Shown piece by piece: positions 7,419 to 14,153 of a DNA stretch of 17,317 bases. Location: assembly GCA_014523495.1 (NCBI GenBank), contig JAATVM010000101.1, positions 1-17,317 on the forward strand, in the 5' to 3' direction. A program made the translations under genes and the position numbers. Below the pieces are notes generated by a model. That model had not been told where the DNA came from. It was given only the letters and a program-made list of their open reading frames with translations, and searched no databases. Each line of letters opens with the position of its first letter. Position 1 is the stretch's first letter. This stretch comes from Nitrososphaerales archaeon TH1920 (GTDB lineage Archaea > Thermoproteota > Nitrososphaeria > Nitrososphaerales > Nitrososphaeraceae).

Positions 7419-7814
7419 TTACTCAAAATAATGAATATTATTTTTTATCTTTGGAATTATCTGTTCTGTCATAATGGAATCAATATGAGGTTCTTCAACA
7501 TCAATTGTAAGTAAAACATAATATTTGTTATTTATAGGAGTAACAATTCTTATTAGTTTTTCATATCTTCCTAAAGAATAAACGAGTTTTCCTAATTTAT
7601 CTTGGAATTTTAATCTTGACTTGGCCCTAGTTATTGCATTCAATGCATAGTCTTGATTTTCTTCACGAGTCATTAATGGCTCAAGTCCTTCTCTTCTTGT
7701 TATATTCAGTAAGTTGCCTTCGGAGTCAGCTATGGCAATCCATCTTAATGTTGAACTCATTTTTAATATTTCCTTTGAAAGATTTTCAAAAAAATCTTTA
7801 TTTGTATTTGACAT
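7419..7814 (-). CDS. Roadblock/LC7-like small protein, paralogue 2
   Basis: 131 residues. It follows the same plan as the protein at 6263-6631: LRWIAIADSEGNLL matches IRYVAVIDDTGLPI, the central helix DYALNAITRAKSRLKF matches YLTHTALRKSMRERF, and KLIRIVTPINNKYYVLLTIDVEEP matches the strand pair ending in TMEP. Identity is modest, so the duplication is old. Like its paralogue it lacks membrane segments and catalytic motifs, and it may be a dimerising scaffold or GTPase partner. The ATG at 7814 is about 28 nt downstream of a minus-strand TATA box. It is divergent from the aldo/keto reductase across a 206-base shared control region. Confidence 0.72.
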   Translation of the reverse strand: MSNTNKDFFENLSKEILKMSSTLRWIAIADSEGNLLNITRREGLEPLMTREENQDYALNAITRAKSRLKFQDKLGKLVYSLGRYEKLIRIVTPINNKYYVLLTIDVEEPHIDSIMTEQIIPKIKNNIHYFE

Positions 7815-7837
7815 TAATATGAAATTAACGTAAATCT

Positions 7838-7847
7838 AAAATATAAT
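7838..7847 (-). promoter_or_regulatory. TATA box for Roadblock-like paralogue 2
   Basis: Minus strand reads ATTATATTTT, centred about 28 nt before the ATG at 7814, again consistent with a leaderless transcript. Confidence 0.5.
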
Positions 7848-7990
7848 GTTATTTGCCTGATGTATTATCCTCTTGTAAAAAAGTTGGCAGATTACAAACC
7901 AACATATTATTATTTGAATCGTAATTACAAAACTCAAAGTTAATTTTCATCTATTTGTATGCGATGGATATTGCGAATTATTTTCATTCA

Positions 7991-7999
7991 TATAAAATA
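7991..7999 (+). promoter_or_regulatory. TATA box for the aldo/keto reductase gene
   Basis: TATAAAATA lies about 26 nt before the ATG at 8021. A GGACGTCC palindrome (8006-8013) occupies the space between box and start, a position where a bound protein would repress. Confidence 0.55.
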
Positions 8000-8020
8000 T
8001 AAAATGGACGTCCGTACTTC

Positions 8021-9160
8021 ATGTCGTTGGTTAGTGAATATCGGGCCATAGATGGATTTGCAACTGCCGAAGGGACAAGAAAATTTATGGAAAATGCTAT
8101 TAAAAATAGTGTACCACACTCACACTTTCGTTCTTTTGATAACCTAAATTTGACAAGTTTGGGAATGGGTACTTATTTGGGTCAAAACACAATACAAGAT
8201 GATAAGGATATCGAAAATGCAATTTATGAGGCTGTAAAGTCGGGTGCAATGAATGTAATCGATACTGCAATCAATTATCGTTCTATGAAATCAGAGAAAA
8301 ATATTGGACATGCAATGAAAAGATTAATTGATGATCAAATTATTTCACGAAACCAAGTTTTTATATCAACAAAAAATGGATACATTACCAATGATGGGGA
8401 TTATCCTACAATTGATGTACTTGAATATATGCATAAAATGTTTATTTCACAAGGAATAATAGATTCTAAAGATATAAGCTCGGGTTATAATGTGTTAAAT
8501 CCTAATTATATTCGTAAATGTATTGATAAATCATTGATAAATATGCAACTTGACACTATTGATCTTGTTTATATTCATAATGCATATGAGAGTTGGTCTG
8601 AAGATGTAACTAGATATGAGTTTGATGAAATGATTCAGAAGGTTTTTCAAGTTTACGAAGAATATAGGTTGAAGAGCAAGATCAAATATTACGGAATGGC
8701 GACCTGGACATGTTTTAGATTGCCTGAGAAAGAAAGAGGATATCTTTCTTTGGAAGAAATGGTAAAAATAGCAGAAAAGATAGGAGGAAAAGACCATGGC
8801 TTCCGTTTTATCCAACTTCCATACAACCTTGCGTATAGAGAAGCTTTTTTGCTCAAGAACCAATCTGTCGGTGGAGAGACTAATCTCACTATCTTGGAAG
8901 CTTGTAATAAATTAAAAATTGGAGTTTTTACTAGTGTACCATTATTACAAACAAAATTGTTAGATGCTAACATACCAGACTACCTAGGATATAGCAACCA
9001 ATTATTAAAAATAGTACAAATAACCAGATCCACTCCTAATGTAATTGCTCCATTAATTGGACAGAAGAAATTCCATCATGTTAAGGAAAATATAGAAATT
9101 GCAAAAGTGCCACCACTAAATATTTCAGAGTTCAATGATGCAATTAAAATTTTCAATTAA
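8021..9160 (+). CDS. Aldo/keto reductase family protein
   Basis: NAD(P)H-dependent reductase of aldehydes or ketones with a TIM-barrel fold. The catalytic tetrad is complete: D81 and Y86 (VIDTAINYRS), K118 (VFISTKNG) and H186 (LVYIHN). At 379 residues it is longer than the usual 280-330; the extra length is an N-terminal lead of about 38 residues and an insertion around 122-160 between the lysine and histidine strands. The C-terminal nucleotide-binding region is less conserved (VIAPLIGQKKFHHVKEN). Because of these insertions it may form its own subgroup; substrate unknown. ATG is at the predicted transcription start. It is convergent with the LSm gene; T-run at 9238-9243 could end its transcript. 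Confidence 0.9.
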   Translation: MSLVSEYRAIDGFATAEGTRKFMENAIKNSVPHSHFRSFDNLNLTSLGMGTYLGQNTIQDDKDIENAIYEAVKSGAMNVIDTAINYRSMKSEKNIGHAMKRLIDDQIISRNQVFISTKNGYITNDGDYPTIDVLEYMHKMFISQGIIDSKDISSGYNVLNPNYIRKCIDKSLINMQLDTIDLVYIHNAYESWSEDVTRYEFDEMIQKVFQVYEEYRLKSKIKYYGMATWTCFRLPEKERGYLSLEEMVKIAEKIGGKDHGFRFIQLPYNLAYREAFLLKNQSVGGETNLTILEACNKLKIGVFTSVPLLQTKLLDANIPDYLGYSNQLLKIVQITRSTPNVIAPLIGQKKFHHVKENIEIAKVPPLNISEFNDAIKIFN

Positions 9161-9237
9161 TAATCTAGAAAAAAAATATGTTACCAATTGATTTACCATA
9201 ATAGTATAAGAAATATCTTGAAATCCATTTAAATTGA

Positions 9238-9243
9238 TTTTTT
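9238..9243 (+). terminator. T-run after the aldo/keto reductase gene
   Basis: Six T on the plus strand about 80 nt past the stop codon, in the 138-base space between convergent genes. No stable hairpin precedes it. Confidence 0.3.
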
Positions 9244-9298
9244 CTATAATAATAGATTCATGTAATTAAACACCTAACTTTGGCAAAATCTACGTATT

Positions 9299-9568
9299 TC
9301 ATAAAACTGCTATGGTAATTACATTATCACCGCGTATTAATGTATCACCTATTTGTGATTCTTGATCTTTTTCTGGGTTGTTATTGTTTGTCTGTTCTAT
9401 CGTCTCTATAGCATCGGTTATGACGATATTCATTTGTTTGTCAAATCCTTTAATTTTTCCTCTTACTGATCTTCTTCCTTTGAGTTTAACTAATACATTT
9501 TTCCCAACACTTTCTTGAAGTAACTGAGTCGCGATTCCTTCTTCAGACATTTTAGTTTTCATTTGCAT
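9299..9568 (-). CDS. Archaeal Sm-like (LSm) RNA-binding protein
   Basis: A small LSm protein that should assemble into a ring and bind U-rich RNA. Sm1 spans about residues 20-52 (GKNVLVKLKGRRSVRGKIKG, then the MNIVITD strand) and Sm2 is IRGDNVITIAV at 78-88. Between them lies a hydrophilic linker with TNNNNPEKDQE, longer than in typical archaeal SmAP. Three in-frame ATG codons (9568, 9562, 9550) are possible starts. The minus-strand TATA-like element at 9578-9588 would place initiation near 9557, which favours the third ATG (MSEEGIATQLL, 83 residues) or the second over the first. The coordinates give the longest form. Neighbouring genes do not point to a particular RNA pathway. Confidence 0.88.
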   Translation of the reverse strand: MQMKTKMSEEGIATQLLQESVGKNVLVKLKGRRSVRGKIKGFDKQMNIVITDAIETIEQTNNNNPEKDQESQIGDTLIRGDNVITIAVL

Positions 9569-9911
9569 ACTACACCAATATTAATTCTTTCGATTTAAGG
9601 AAGAAAACTAGAAACAATAAATTCAATAGTTGATATTGCACCGCATATCTTGTGACTAACTTTGGTCTCTCCTCAATTTTGTAACTTCGTCACCATTAAT
9701 TAAGGAAAATTTTGAATAGATTGACTTTATGCTAAAATAATCAATAATATTGATCATTTTACTAAACAAGGATATAAGCAAGAGTATACCAAATTTGCTT
9801 ACTGCTTATTCCTTAACTTCAGTAGATTAGTGGTATTCCATTGATCTTTACGAAAAAAATCTTGTAATTAGATATGGTTACACCCTTGTTTGATCGGGAT
9901 GCAAATCAAGT
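9569..9911. other. 343-base gap without a gene
   Basis: The gap holds the LSm promoter (TATA-like AATATTAATTC, 9578-9588, minus strand) and the 3' flank of the DUF1059-type gene. No reading frame with a plausible start and composition was found, and no tRNA-like fold. The one structured element is an odd palindrome ATCAATA-A-TATTGAT at 9740-9754, with seven-base arms. A small RNA cannot be excluded. Confidence 0.4.
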
Positions 9912-10106
9912 CTAAGTTTTCTTTATAACGTTTCTAAAATGCTCCAAATTCTTTGAAATCTCTTCATTCCATTTCTCTTCCGTGTAACCATGAACTTTAA
10001 TTCCATGTTCTTTTGCATTCTGAAGTAATTCTTCCTCAGTTTCTCCGTACATTGTATGGGTACAAACTGGATCCCCTGCATCCTTACAGTTTATTGAGAG
10101 AGTCAA
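9912..10106 (-). CDS. DUF1059-type small protein
   Basis: A 64-residue protein whose pattern INCKDAGDPVC followed by GETEEELLQNAKEHGIKVHG matches the DUF1059 family, in which a short strand with cysteines precedes a helix with EEEL...A.EH....HG. Here the cysteines are C7 and C15. No biochemical role has been established for the family that I know of; the members are small, cytosolic and common in archaea and actinobacteria. The C-terminal 20 residues are an additional charged helix. Start: TTG at 10106, supported by a TATA box centred 26 nt upstream; no ATG is available in frame at this end. It is divergent from the SagB-like gene. Confidence 0.8.
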   Translation of the reverse strand: MTLSINCKDAGDPVCTHTMYGETEEELLQNAKEHGIKVHGYTEEKWNEEISKNLEHFRNVIKKT

Positions 10107-10127
10107 TGCAAATAATATTCTAATAAA

Positions 10128-10137
10128 CTATTTAAAT
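10128..10137 (-). promoter_or_regulatory. TATA box for the DUF1059-type gene
   Basis: Minus strand reads ATTTAAATAG, a good archaeal TATA box, centred 26 nt from the TTG at 10106. This supports the TTG start and a leaderless mRNA. Confidence 0.55.
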
Positions 10138-10322
10138 TTTATCATGATTTTATTGTCTATTGATTTTGAAGAGATACTAAAATCTAATCACATAAGGAAA
10201 ATTTTTTGATTAAAAATTAGCAGTTACCTTATTCGGTTCTTAACCTATAACCACCTTTATTCATAATAACCAATCAATTCCATAACCCCAAATAAGCTAG
10301 ATTAATTATTATAACGCAATTG

Positions 10323-10332
10323 TTTTTATTTA
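10323..10332 (+). promoter_or_regulatory. Possible TATA element for the SagB-like gene
   Basis: TTTTTATTTA lies only about 15 nt upstream of the TTG at 10343, closer than for neighbouring genes. An alternative is the AT-rich ATTAATTATTATAA at 10302-10315, whose centre is about 34 nt upstream and fits initiation a few bases before the start codon. Confidence 0.3.
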
Positions 10333-10342
10333 ATATGTAACC

Positions 10343-11938
10343 TTGAATAAAGAAGTTAAATACGCACTAGAATATCATCAAGAAACAAAACATTCCGAAG
10401 TTAGTATTAGATCATCTAACCATTACCTAGATTGGGATAATAAACCACAACCATTTAAATTTTATACTAGTATTCAGTCAATTCCTCTTCCAGTAGATTT
10501 TCCCATCCCGACTTTAAATGTTATTACCATGAAAGATACAGATCATGTATCCTCTCCAGATAATACTATAATAAATAGTAAATTATTGTCATCTTTACTT
10601 TTTTTCTCTTCAGGAATTACAAGGGAAATCAAGTTTCCACATGGGAGATATTTCATGCGTGCCGCGCCTGCAACTGGGGCTTTATATCCAATTGAATTGT
10701 ATATAGTATCTGAAAATATTTCTGGTTTGCAAGCAGGTGTGTATCACTTCTGCCCTGGTCAGTTCACTTTAACGAAATTGAGAAGTGGTGATTATAGACT
10801 GCTTTTATCTGAGGCTGCGGGATATGATCAAGTAATAAGGAATTCGCCATTTACCATAATTCTTACCTCCATTGCATGGAGAAACGCTTGGAAATATCAG
10901 GCTCGTTCCTATAGACATTGGTTTTGGGATTCTGGAGTAATTACTGCTAATTTACTTGCCACTGCCATGTCTTTTGGTCTAGATACCAAATTTATACTCG
11001 GGTTTGTTGACAAAGTCGTAAATGAGATTCTTTGTCTTGATGAAGAAAAAGAAGCATCAATAGTTTTGGCACCAGTTGGAATTGGTTTGTCGCTACGAGA
11101 ACCCCAGCAAGCAGAAAACCCCGCTAAGATTGTTCCAGATATCGTTCCTATATCAAAGAGTAAAGAAATTGAATATCCCCAAATCTGGAGATTACACAAA
11201 GCATCATCATTTAATTCAAACGACGAAGTACGCAAATGGACTCGTTCCATAGCTATGGTGCAAGATATCAAAGAAGCAGAAAATAATCATATGAAGTTGC
11301 AGTCAACATTAATAAATCCCGAATCAATTATATCACAACAACCACTATCTAATATTATACTTTTAAGGGGATCTACTAGAAAATTTTCAAGACGGCCAAT
11401 TACCTTTGTCCAACTATCAAATATACTTTATAGTTTAACTAGGACTTTTCATTCAGACTTTGTTGATAAAATGTCGATGATAGATATCTATTTTATTGCA
11501 AATGATGTAACCAATATACAGAAAGGGGCATATTTTTTTAATCGAAAGAACAATTCAATAGATCTCTTAAAAGTTAACGTTCATAGAAATATGTCAGGAT
11601 ATCTATGTCTAGAACAATCTCTATTCAGCGATGCCAGTGTAGTATTCTATATGATGACTAATCTTAAGCCAATAGTGGATACACTTGGAAACAGAGGCTA
11701 TAGGTTATGCCAATTTGAATCAGGGATCATAGCTGGCAGGATTTATCTTTCTGCATATAGTCAAGGAATTGGAGCTTCAGGATCCACCTTTTATGATGAC
11801 GCTGTGACTGAATTTTTCTCGCCTCATGCAAAAGATAAGGACGCCATGATAGCTGTAGGAATTGGTATTCCAGATTATAAATCAAAACCTGGCAAAATAC
11901 TGGCAGGTAAGTTTTCAAGAAGCGATCTTTTATCATGA
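10343..11938 (+). CDS. SagB-type dehydrogenase with two nitroreductase-fold domains
   Basis: A 531-residue protein made of two SagB/nitroreductase-type units. Unit 1: YLDWDNKPQPFKFY, then SGITREIKF and RAAPATGALYPIELY (about 88-121). Unit 2: LLRGSTRKFSRRPI (about 340-353) and GYRLCQFESGIIAGRIYLSA (about 452-471), followed by AVGIGIPD. These match FMN-binding elements of the SagB/ThcOx group, which oxidise thiazolines or oxazolines in ribosomal peptides such as streptolysin S. No cyclodehydratase, YcaO or precursor peptide is nearby, so a role in peptide modification is not supported; a free-standing FMN oxidoreductase is likelier. Since nitroreductases are normally homodimers, the two units probably form a pseudo-dimer in one chain. 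The TTG at 10343 is the only start before an upstream in-frame stop (10331-10333). A T7 run follows the gene. Confidence 0.85.
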   Translation: MNKEVKYALEYHQETKHSEVSIRSSNHYLDWDNKPQPFKFYTSIQSIPLPVDFPIPTLNVITMKDTDHVSSPDNTIINSKLLSSLLFFSSGITREIKFPHGRYFMRAAPATGALYPIELYIVSENISGLQAGVYHFCPGQFTLTKLRSGDYRLLLSEAAGYDQVIRNSPFTIILTSIAWRNAWKYQARSYRHWFWDSGVITANLLATAMSFGLDTKFILGFVDKVVNEILCLDEEKEASIVLAPVGIGLSLREPQQAENPAKIVPDIVPISKSKEIEYPQIWRLHKASSFNSNDEVRKWTRSIAMVQDIKEAENNHMKLQSTLINPESIISQQPLSNIILLRGSTRKFSRRPITFVQLSNILYSLTRTFHSDFVDKMSMIDIYFIANDVTNIQKGAYFFNRKNNSIDLLKVNVHRNMSGYLCLEQSLFSDASVVFYMMTNLKPIVDTLGNRGYRLCQFESGIIAGRIYLSAYSQGIGASGSTFYDDAVTEFFSPHAKDKDAMIAVGIGIPDYKSKPGKILAGKFSRSDLLS

Positions 11939-11955
11939 TTAAACATTTTAACTAA

Positions 11956-11962
11956 TTTTTTT
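11956..11962 (+). terminator. T-run after the SagB-like gene
   Basis: Seven consecutive T begin 18 bases past the stop codon, a typical archaeal transcription end signal. Confidence 0.45.
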
Positions 11963-12084
11963 ATGGACGATGACTCGTTTCAGTTATTATAATGCAGTCG
12001 TGTCAATTTCGAGTGATATTTACAATATAACGATTATTTTGAGATAAATTGTATCACAATAATATAACTAGAATTATAATGATG

Positions 12085-12092
12085 ATATATAG
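12085..12092 (+). promoter_or_regulatory. TATA box for tag
   Basis: ATATATAG is centred 26 nt before the ATG at 12114, predicting initiation at or next to the start codon. Confidence 0.5.
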
Positions 12093-12113
12093 AAAAATAT
12101 ACTTAGATTAGAA

Positions 12114-12677
12114 ATGAACGCAAGATGTGAATGGGCAAGAGAACAAATTGAAATAGATTATCATGATAATGAGTGGGGTGTACCGGTTCATAATGATAGG
12201 ATCCTTTTTGAATTCCTAGTACTAGAAGGGATGCAAGCAGGTCTAAGCTGGCGTATTGTTCTTAGAAAACGACAAGAATTTCGAAAGGCATTTGATAATT
12301 TTGAAGTACAACAAATCGCTAAATATAACAATTTAAAATTTAAGCAACTTTGTTACAATCCATTAATAATTCGAAATAAAAAAAAGATTGAAGCAGCAAT
12401 CATAAATGCTAATGCATTTCTCAATGTCCAAAAAGAATTTGGTAGTTTTGATACCTATATATGGAACTTTGTAAGATACAAACCTATACAAAATTCATGG
12501 AAAAGTTATAAAGATGTTCCTTCTATGTCCCATGAATCTGACATCATTTGTAAAGATCTTAGAAGTAGGGGTTTCAAATTTGTAGGCTCCAAGATATGTT
12601 ATGCAATGATGCAAGCAATAGGTATGGTTAATGATCATACAATAAATTGTTTCAGATATAAGGAACTGAAAAAATGA
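12114..12677 (+). CDS. tag: DNA-3-methyladenine glycosylase I
   Basis: Base-excision repair enzyme that removes 3-methyladenine from alkylated DNA. All four zinc-snap ligands known from E. coli Tag are present: C5 (RCEW), H17 (YHDNEWG), H175 and C179 (NDHTINC). The base-recognition block LEGMQAGLSW gives E38 and W46, at the same positions as in the E. coli enzyme. The length of 187 residues is standard. Tag is mostly a bacterial family, so in an archaeon it may have been acquired by transfer, although base composition looks like that of the neighbours. The ATG at 12114 has a well-placed TATA box and no Shine-Dalgarno. It appears monocistronic. Confidence 0.95.
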   Translation: MNARCEWAREQIEIDYHDNEWGVPVHNDRILFEFLVLEGMQAGLSWRIVLRKRQEFRKAFDNFEVQQIAKYNNLKFKQLCYNPLIIRNKKKIEAAIINANAFLNVQKEFGSFDTYIWNFVRYKPIQNSWKSYKDVPSMSHESDIICKDLRSRGFKFVGSKICYAMMQAIGMVNDHTINCFRYKELKK

Positions 12678-12753
12678 AATATTGCTTGTCACGATGTTAC
12701 AAGTCAAGGATTGATAATTTGTTTGATAATTGCATGGTCGATAGAAGAAATGT

Positions 12754-12778
12754 GGATGTGGTCCTAAAATGACCATCC
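12754..12778 (+). other. Bulged hairpin downstream of tag
   Basis: GGAT-(GT)-GGTC pairs with GACC-ATCC around a CTAAAAT loop: eight base pairs with a two-base bulge. It lies 77 bases after the tag stop and is the only GC-rich hairpin in this gap. It could stabilise or end the tag mRNA; no T-run follows directly. Confidence 0.25.
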
Positions 12779-12840
12779 AATATGAAATCATAAATTTAGG
12801 TGCAACAATTCGATTGAATTCCTTGATCCTCCTCCAAGAA

Positions 12841-12850
12841 TTTTATATAA
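12841..12850 (+). promoter_or_regulatory. TATA box for the cysteine-rich microprotein gene
   Basis: TTTTATATAA is centred about 28 nt upstream of the ATG at 12875, giving a leaderless or very short-leader transcript. Its presence supports the reality of the short gene. Confidence 0.55.
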
Positions 12851-12874
12851 TAGATGTGAATAATACAGGTAAAA

Positions 12875-13018
12875 ATGAACACAAATGCATGTAGTCATTG
12901 GGCATGTAATGCTGCAGATAATACTTGTATAGGTTGTGGCATTATAGTATGTCCGTTATGCCTAAAAGAACCCGTAAATTGCAAATGTGAAAATAAAGAT
13001 ACTTGTTGTGCATCATAA
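12875..13018 (+). CDS. 47-residue cysteine-rich protein
   Basis: A short frame (ATG 12875, TAA 13016-13018) encodes 47 residues with ten cysteines, at positions 6, 11, 18, 21, 26, 29, 36, 38, 44 and 45, plus H8. The spacing is regular: C18-x2-C21 and C26-x2-C29 form a pair of CxxC knuckles (TCIGCG, VCPLC) like a zinc ribbon or treble clef, followed by CKC and a terminal CC as in metallothioneins. Such density of cysteine is very unlikely by chance in a sequence this AT-rich. It has a good TATA box at the expected distance. I infer a cytosolic metal-binding protein (zinc or copper storage, or a small zinc-finger adaptor), but no family was recognised. No signal peptide. Confidence 0.75.
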   Translation: MNTNACSHWACNAADNTCIGCGIIVCPLCLKEPVNCKCENKDTCCAS

Positions 13019-13279
13019 TCAGTGTCAATCAAATCTCACATAATAGATTAGTACTTGGCCTCTCTTAATTTCTTGAATCCATATTTACAATTGTGGATTA
13101 TTGTACCAAAATTCAAAATTGTTTAACTAGAATTTTATTCTCGAAAAATAATTCAACAACAATTGAGATTGGTTTGACCTAGTTTTGTTTTTATTGCATG
13201 CCAGTTTCTATGACCAAACGCATGAACATTGGTTTAATCCTGAATAAGTAGTTATAATGAGTCAATTCAATATTATCAG
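13019..13279. other. 261-base gap before the amidotransferase gene
   Basis: The gap holds an inverted repeat AATCCA...TGGATT (13076-13081 with 13094-13099), two similar direct repeats ATTGGTTTGACCT (13168-13180) and ATTGGTTTAATCCT (13228-13241), and the TATA element of the next gene. No frame or RNA gene was recognised. Confidence 0.35.
13250..13258 (+). promoter_or_regulatory. TATA-like element for the amidotransferase gene
   Basis: AGTTATAAT is centred 26 nt before the GTG at 13280, which supports that GTG as a leaderless start. Confidence 0.45.
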
Positions 13280-13972
13280 GTGAAAGACGTCATCCTCTCT
13301 ATCCAAAATACAGAGATTGAGACACTTGGGAATTTAAAGAAACTATTTGAAGCAGATGGATATAAGATCAAGACTGTAAATGTAAAAAGAGACTATATTC
13401 CACATAATGCAGATCAGTATGCTGCAATAGTCATTTTGGGAGGATACATGTCTGTGTACGAAAACCTATCTTATCTGAACGAACAACAAGAGTTAATAAG
13501 GAACGCTAGACAGCATCAAGTTCCGCTCCTTGGAATCTGTCTGGGGTCACAATTAATTGCCCAAGCACTAGGCGGGAGAGTTTATAAAGCAGAGAAAAAA
13601 GAAATTGGATGGTTTGATGTAGCAATAAATAATGAAGGAATGAATGATATCTTCAAAGGGATAGCTAATAAGAATATGAAAGTGTTCCAATGGCATGGTG
13701 ATACTTACGAACTTCCAAAGTCAGCAACACTTTTGGCCTCCTCCGATTTGTATCCGCAAGCATTCAGAATTGACACCACTATAGGTATTTTGTTTCATCT
13801 TGAAGTAACGTCCGAAATGATTCAAAAGTGGTTAGAGAGTTATGGACCCGAGATGAATGAATCCGGCATAACTGCAGATGCCATTTTGAATGGGAAAAAG
13901 GCTGAATTTGAAAGCTTGGCCAGTAATTGTGAAGTAGTTTATTCAAATTTCTCCAAAATGATTACAGTTTAG
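13280..13972 (+). CDS. Class I glutamine amidotransferase domain protein
   Basis: A 230-residue glutaminase of the type found at the N-terminus of GMP synthase. The nucleophile is C87 in the elbow GICLGSQL, preceded by the oxyanion segment ILGGYMS (52-58); H173 and E175 in LFHLEVT complete the triad, with leucine replacing the usual proline of HPE. It has no attached synthetase domain. Stand-alone relatives include GuaA subunit A of archaea, carbamoyl-phosphate synthase small-subunit relatives, and many uncharacterised 'GMP synthase-like' proteins; the 45 residues after the triad are longer than in GuaA-A, so I favour the last group. Start: the GTG at 13280 is the only initiator after an in-frame stop at 13241-13243, and a TATA element is centred 26 nt upstream. 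Confidence 0.87.
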   Translation: MKDVILSIQNTEIETLGNLKKLFEADGYKIKTVNVKRDYIPHNADQYAAIVILGGYMSVYENLSYLNEQQELIRNARQHQVPLLGICLGSQLIAQALGGRVYKAEKKEIGWFDVAINNEGMNDIFKGIANKNMKVFQWHGDTYELPKSATLLASSDLYPQAFRIDTTIGILFHLEVTSEMIQKWLESYGPEMNESGITADAILNGKKAEFESLASNCEVVYSNFSKMITV

Positions 13973-14040
13973 AACTCTCTTGCAATTTTAGAAAGTATAT
14001 TGAATTTTTACAATCAAAAAAATATATTAATATCTTAAAT

Positions 14041-14049
14041 TATTTATAA
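14041..14049 (+). promoter_or_regulatory. Distal TATA box for the HD-GNAT fusion gene
   Basis: TATTTATAA predicts initiation near 14071-14075 and a leader of about 80 bases. A nearer TATA-like TTTTTTATATT (14111-14121) would start the RNA around 14141, cutting into the Shine-Dalgarno, so the distal box fits the translation signals better. Confidence 0.4.
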
Positions 14050-14065
14050 ATTATAAACAACAATA

Positions 14066-14087
14066 TTAGATTTCTTAGATTTCTAAG
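14066..14087. promoter_or_regulatory. Tandem and inverted repeat near the predicted start point
   Basis: TTAGATTTC occurs twice in direct tandem (14066-14074, 14075-14083), and CTTAGA-TT-TCTAAG (14074-14087) is a perfect inverted repeat with a two-base spacer. It sits just downstream of the distal TATA box, a common operator position in archaea. Confidence 0.35.
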
Positions 14088-14138
14088 GGCTAACTGGTTT
14101 ACAAGAGAAGTTTTTTATATTCAACTGTGTTGTTAATT

Positions 14139-14145
14139 GGAGGTG
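14139..14145 (+). promoter_or_regulatory. Strong Shine-Dalgarno deciding the start of the HD-GNAT gene
   Basis: GGAGGTG lies eight bases before the ATG at 14154. It is the only full Shine-Dalgarno seen before any start in the window, and it favours 14154 over the upstream in-frame GTG at 14127, which would place the motif inside the coding region. Confidence 0.65.
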
Positions 14146-14153
14146 TCATATTA

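Noticed and set aside
8531..8973. Two minus-strand frames inside the aldo/keto reductase gene
   Set aside because: Antisense shadows; the sense protein is continuous across the region with its catalytic residues in place.
10909..11271. Minus-strand frame of 120 codons inside the SagB-like gene
   Set aside because: Antisense shadow with no promoter and no family features; the sense frame has FMN-binding motifs on both sides.
10343..11938. RiPP biosynthetic cluster
   Set aside because: Only the SagB-type protein is present; no YcaO, dehydratase, leader peptidase or precursor peptide is visible nearby, and the 47-residue cysteine-rich protein lies nearly 1 kb away behind tag with its own promoter and no leader-core layout.
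12078..12084. ATGATGA as a C box of a C/D guide RNA (also near 15780)
   Set aside because: No D box (CTGA) at suitable distance follows either site; both lie within promoter AT stretches.
12495..12791. Minus-strand frame of 98 codons overlapping the 3' end of tag
   Set aside because: Aromatic- and cysteine-rich composition typical of antisense reading of an AT-rich gene; the zinc ligands of Tag lie on the other strand.
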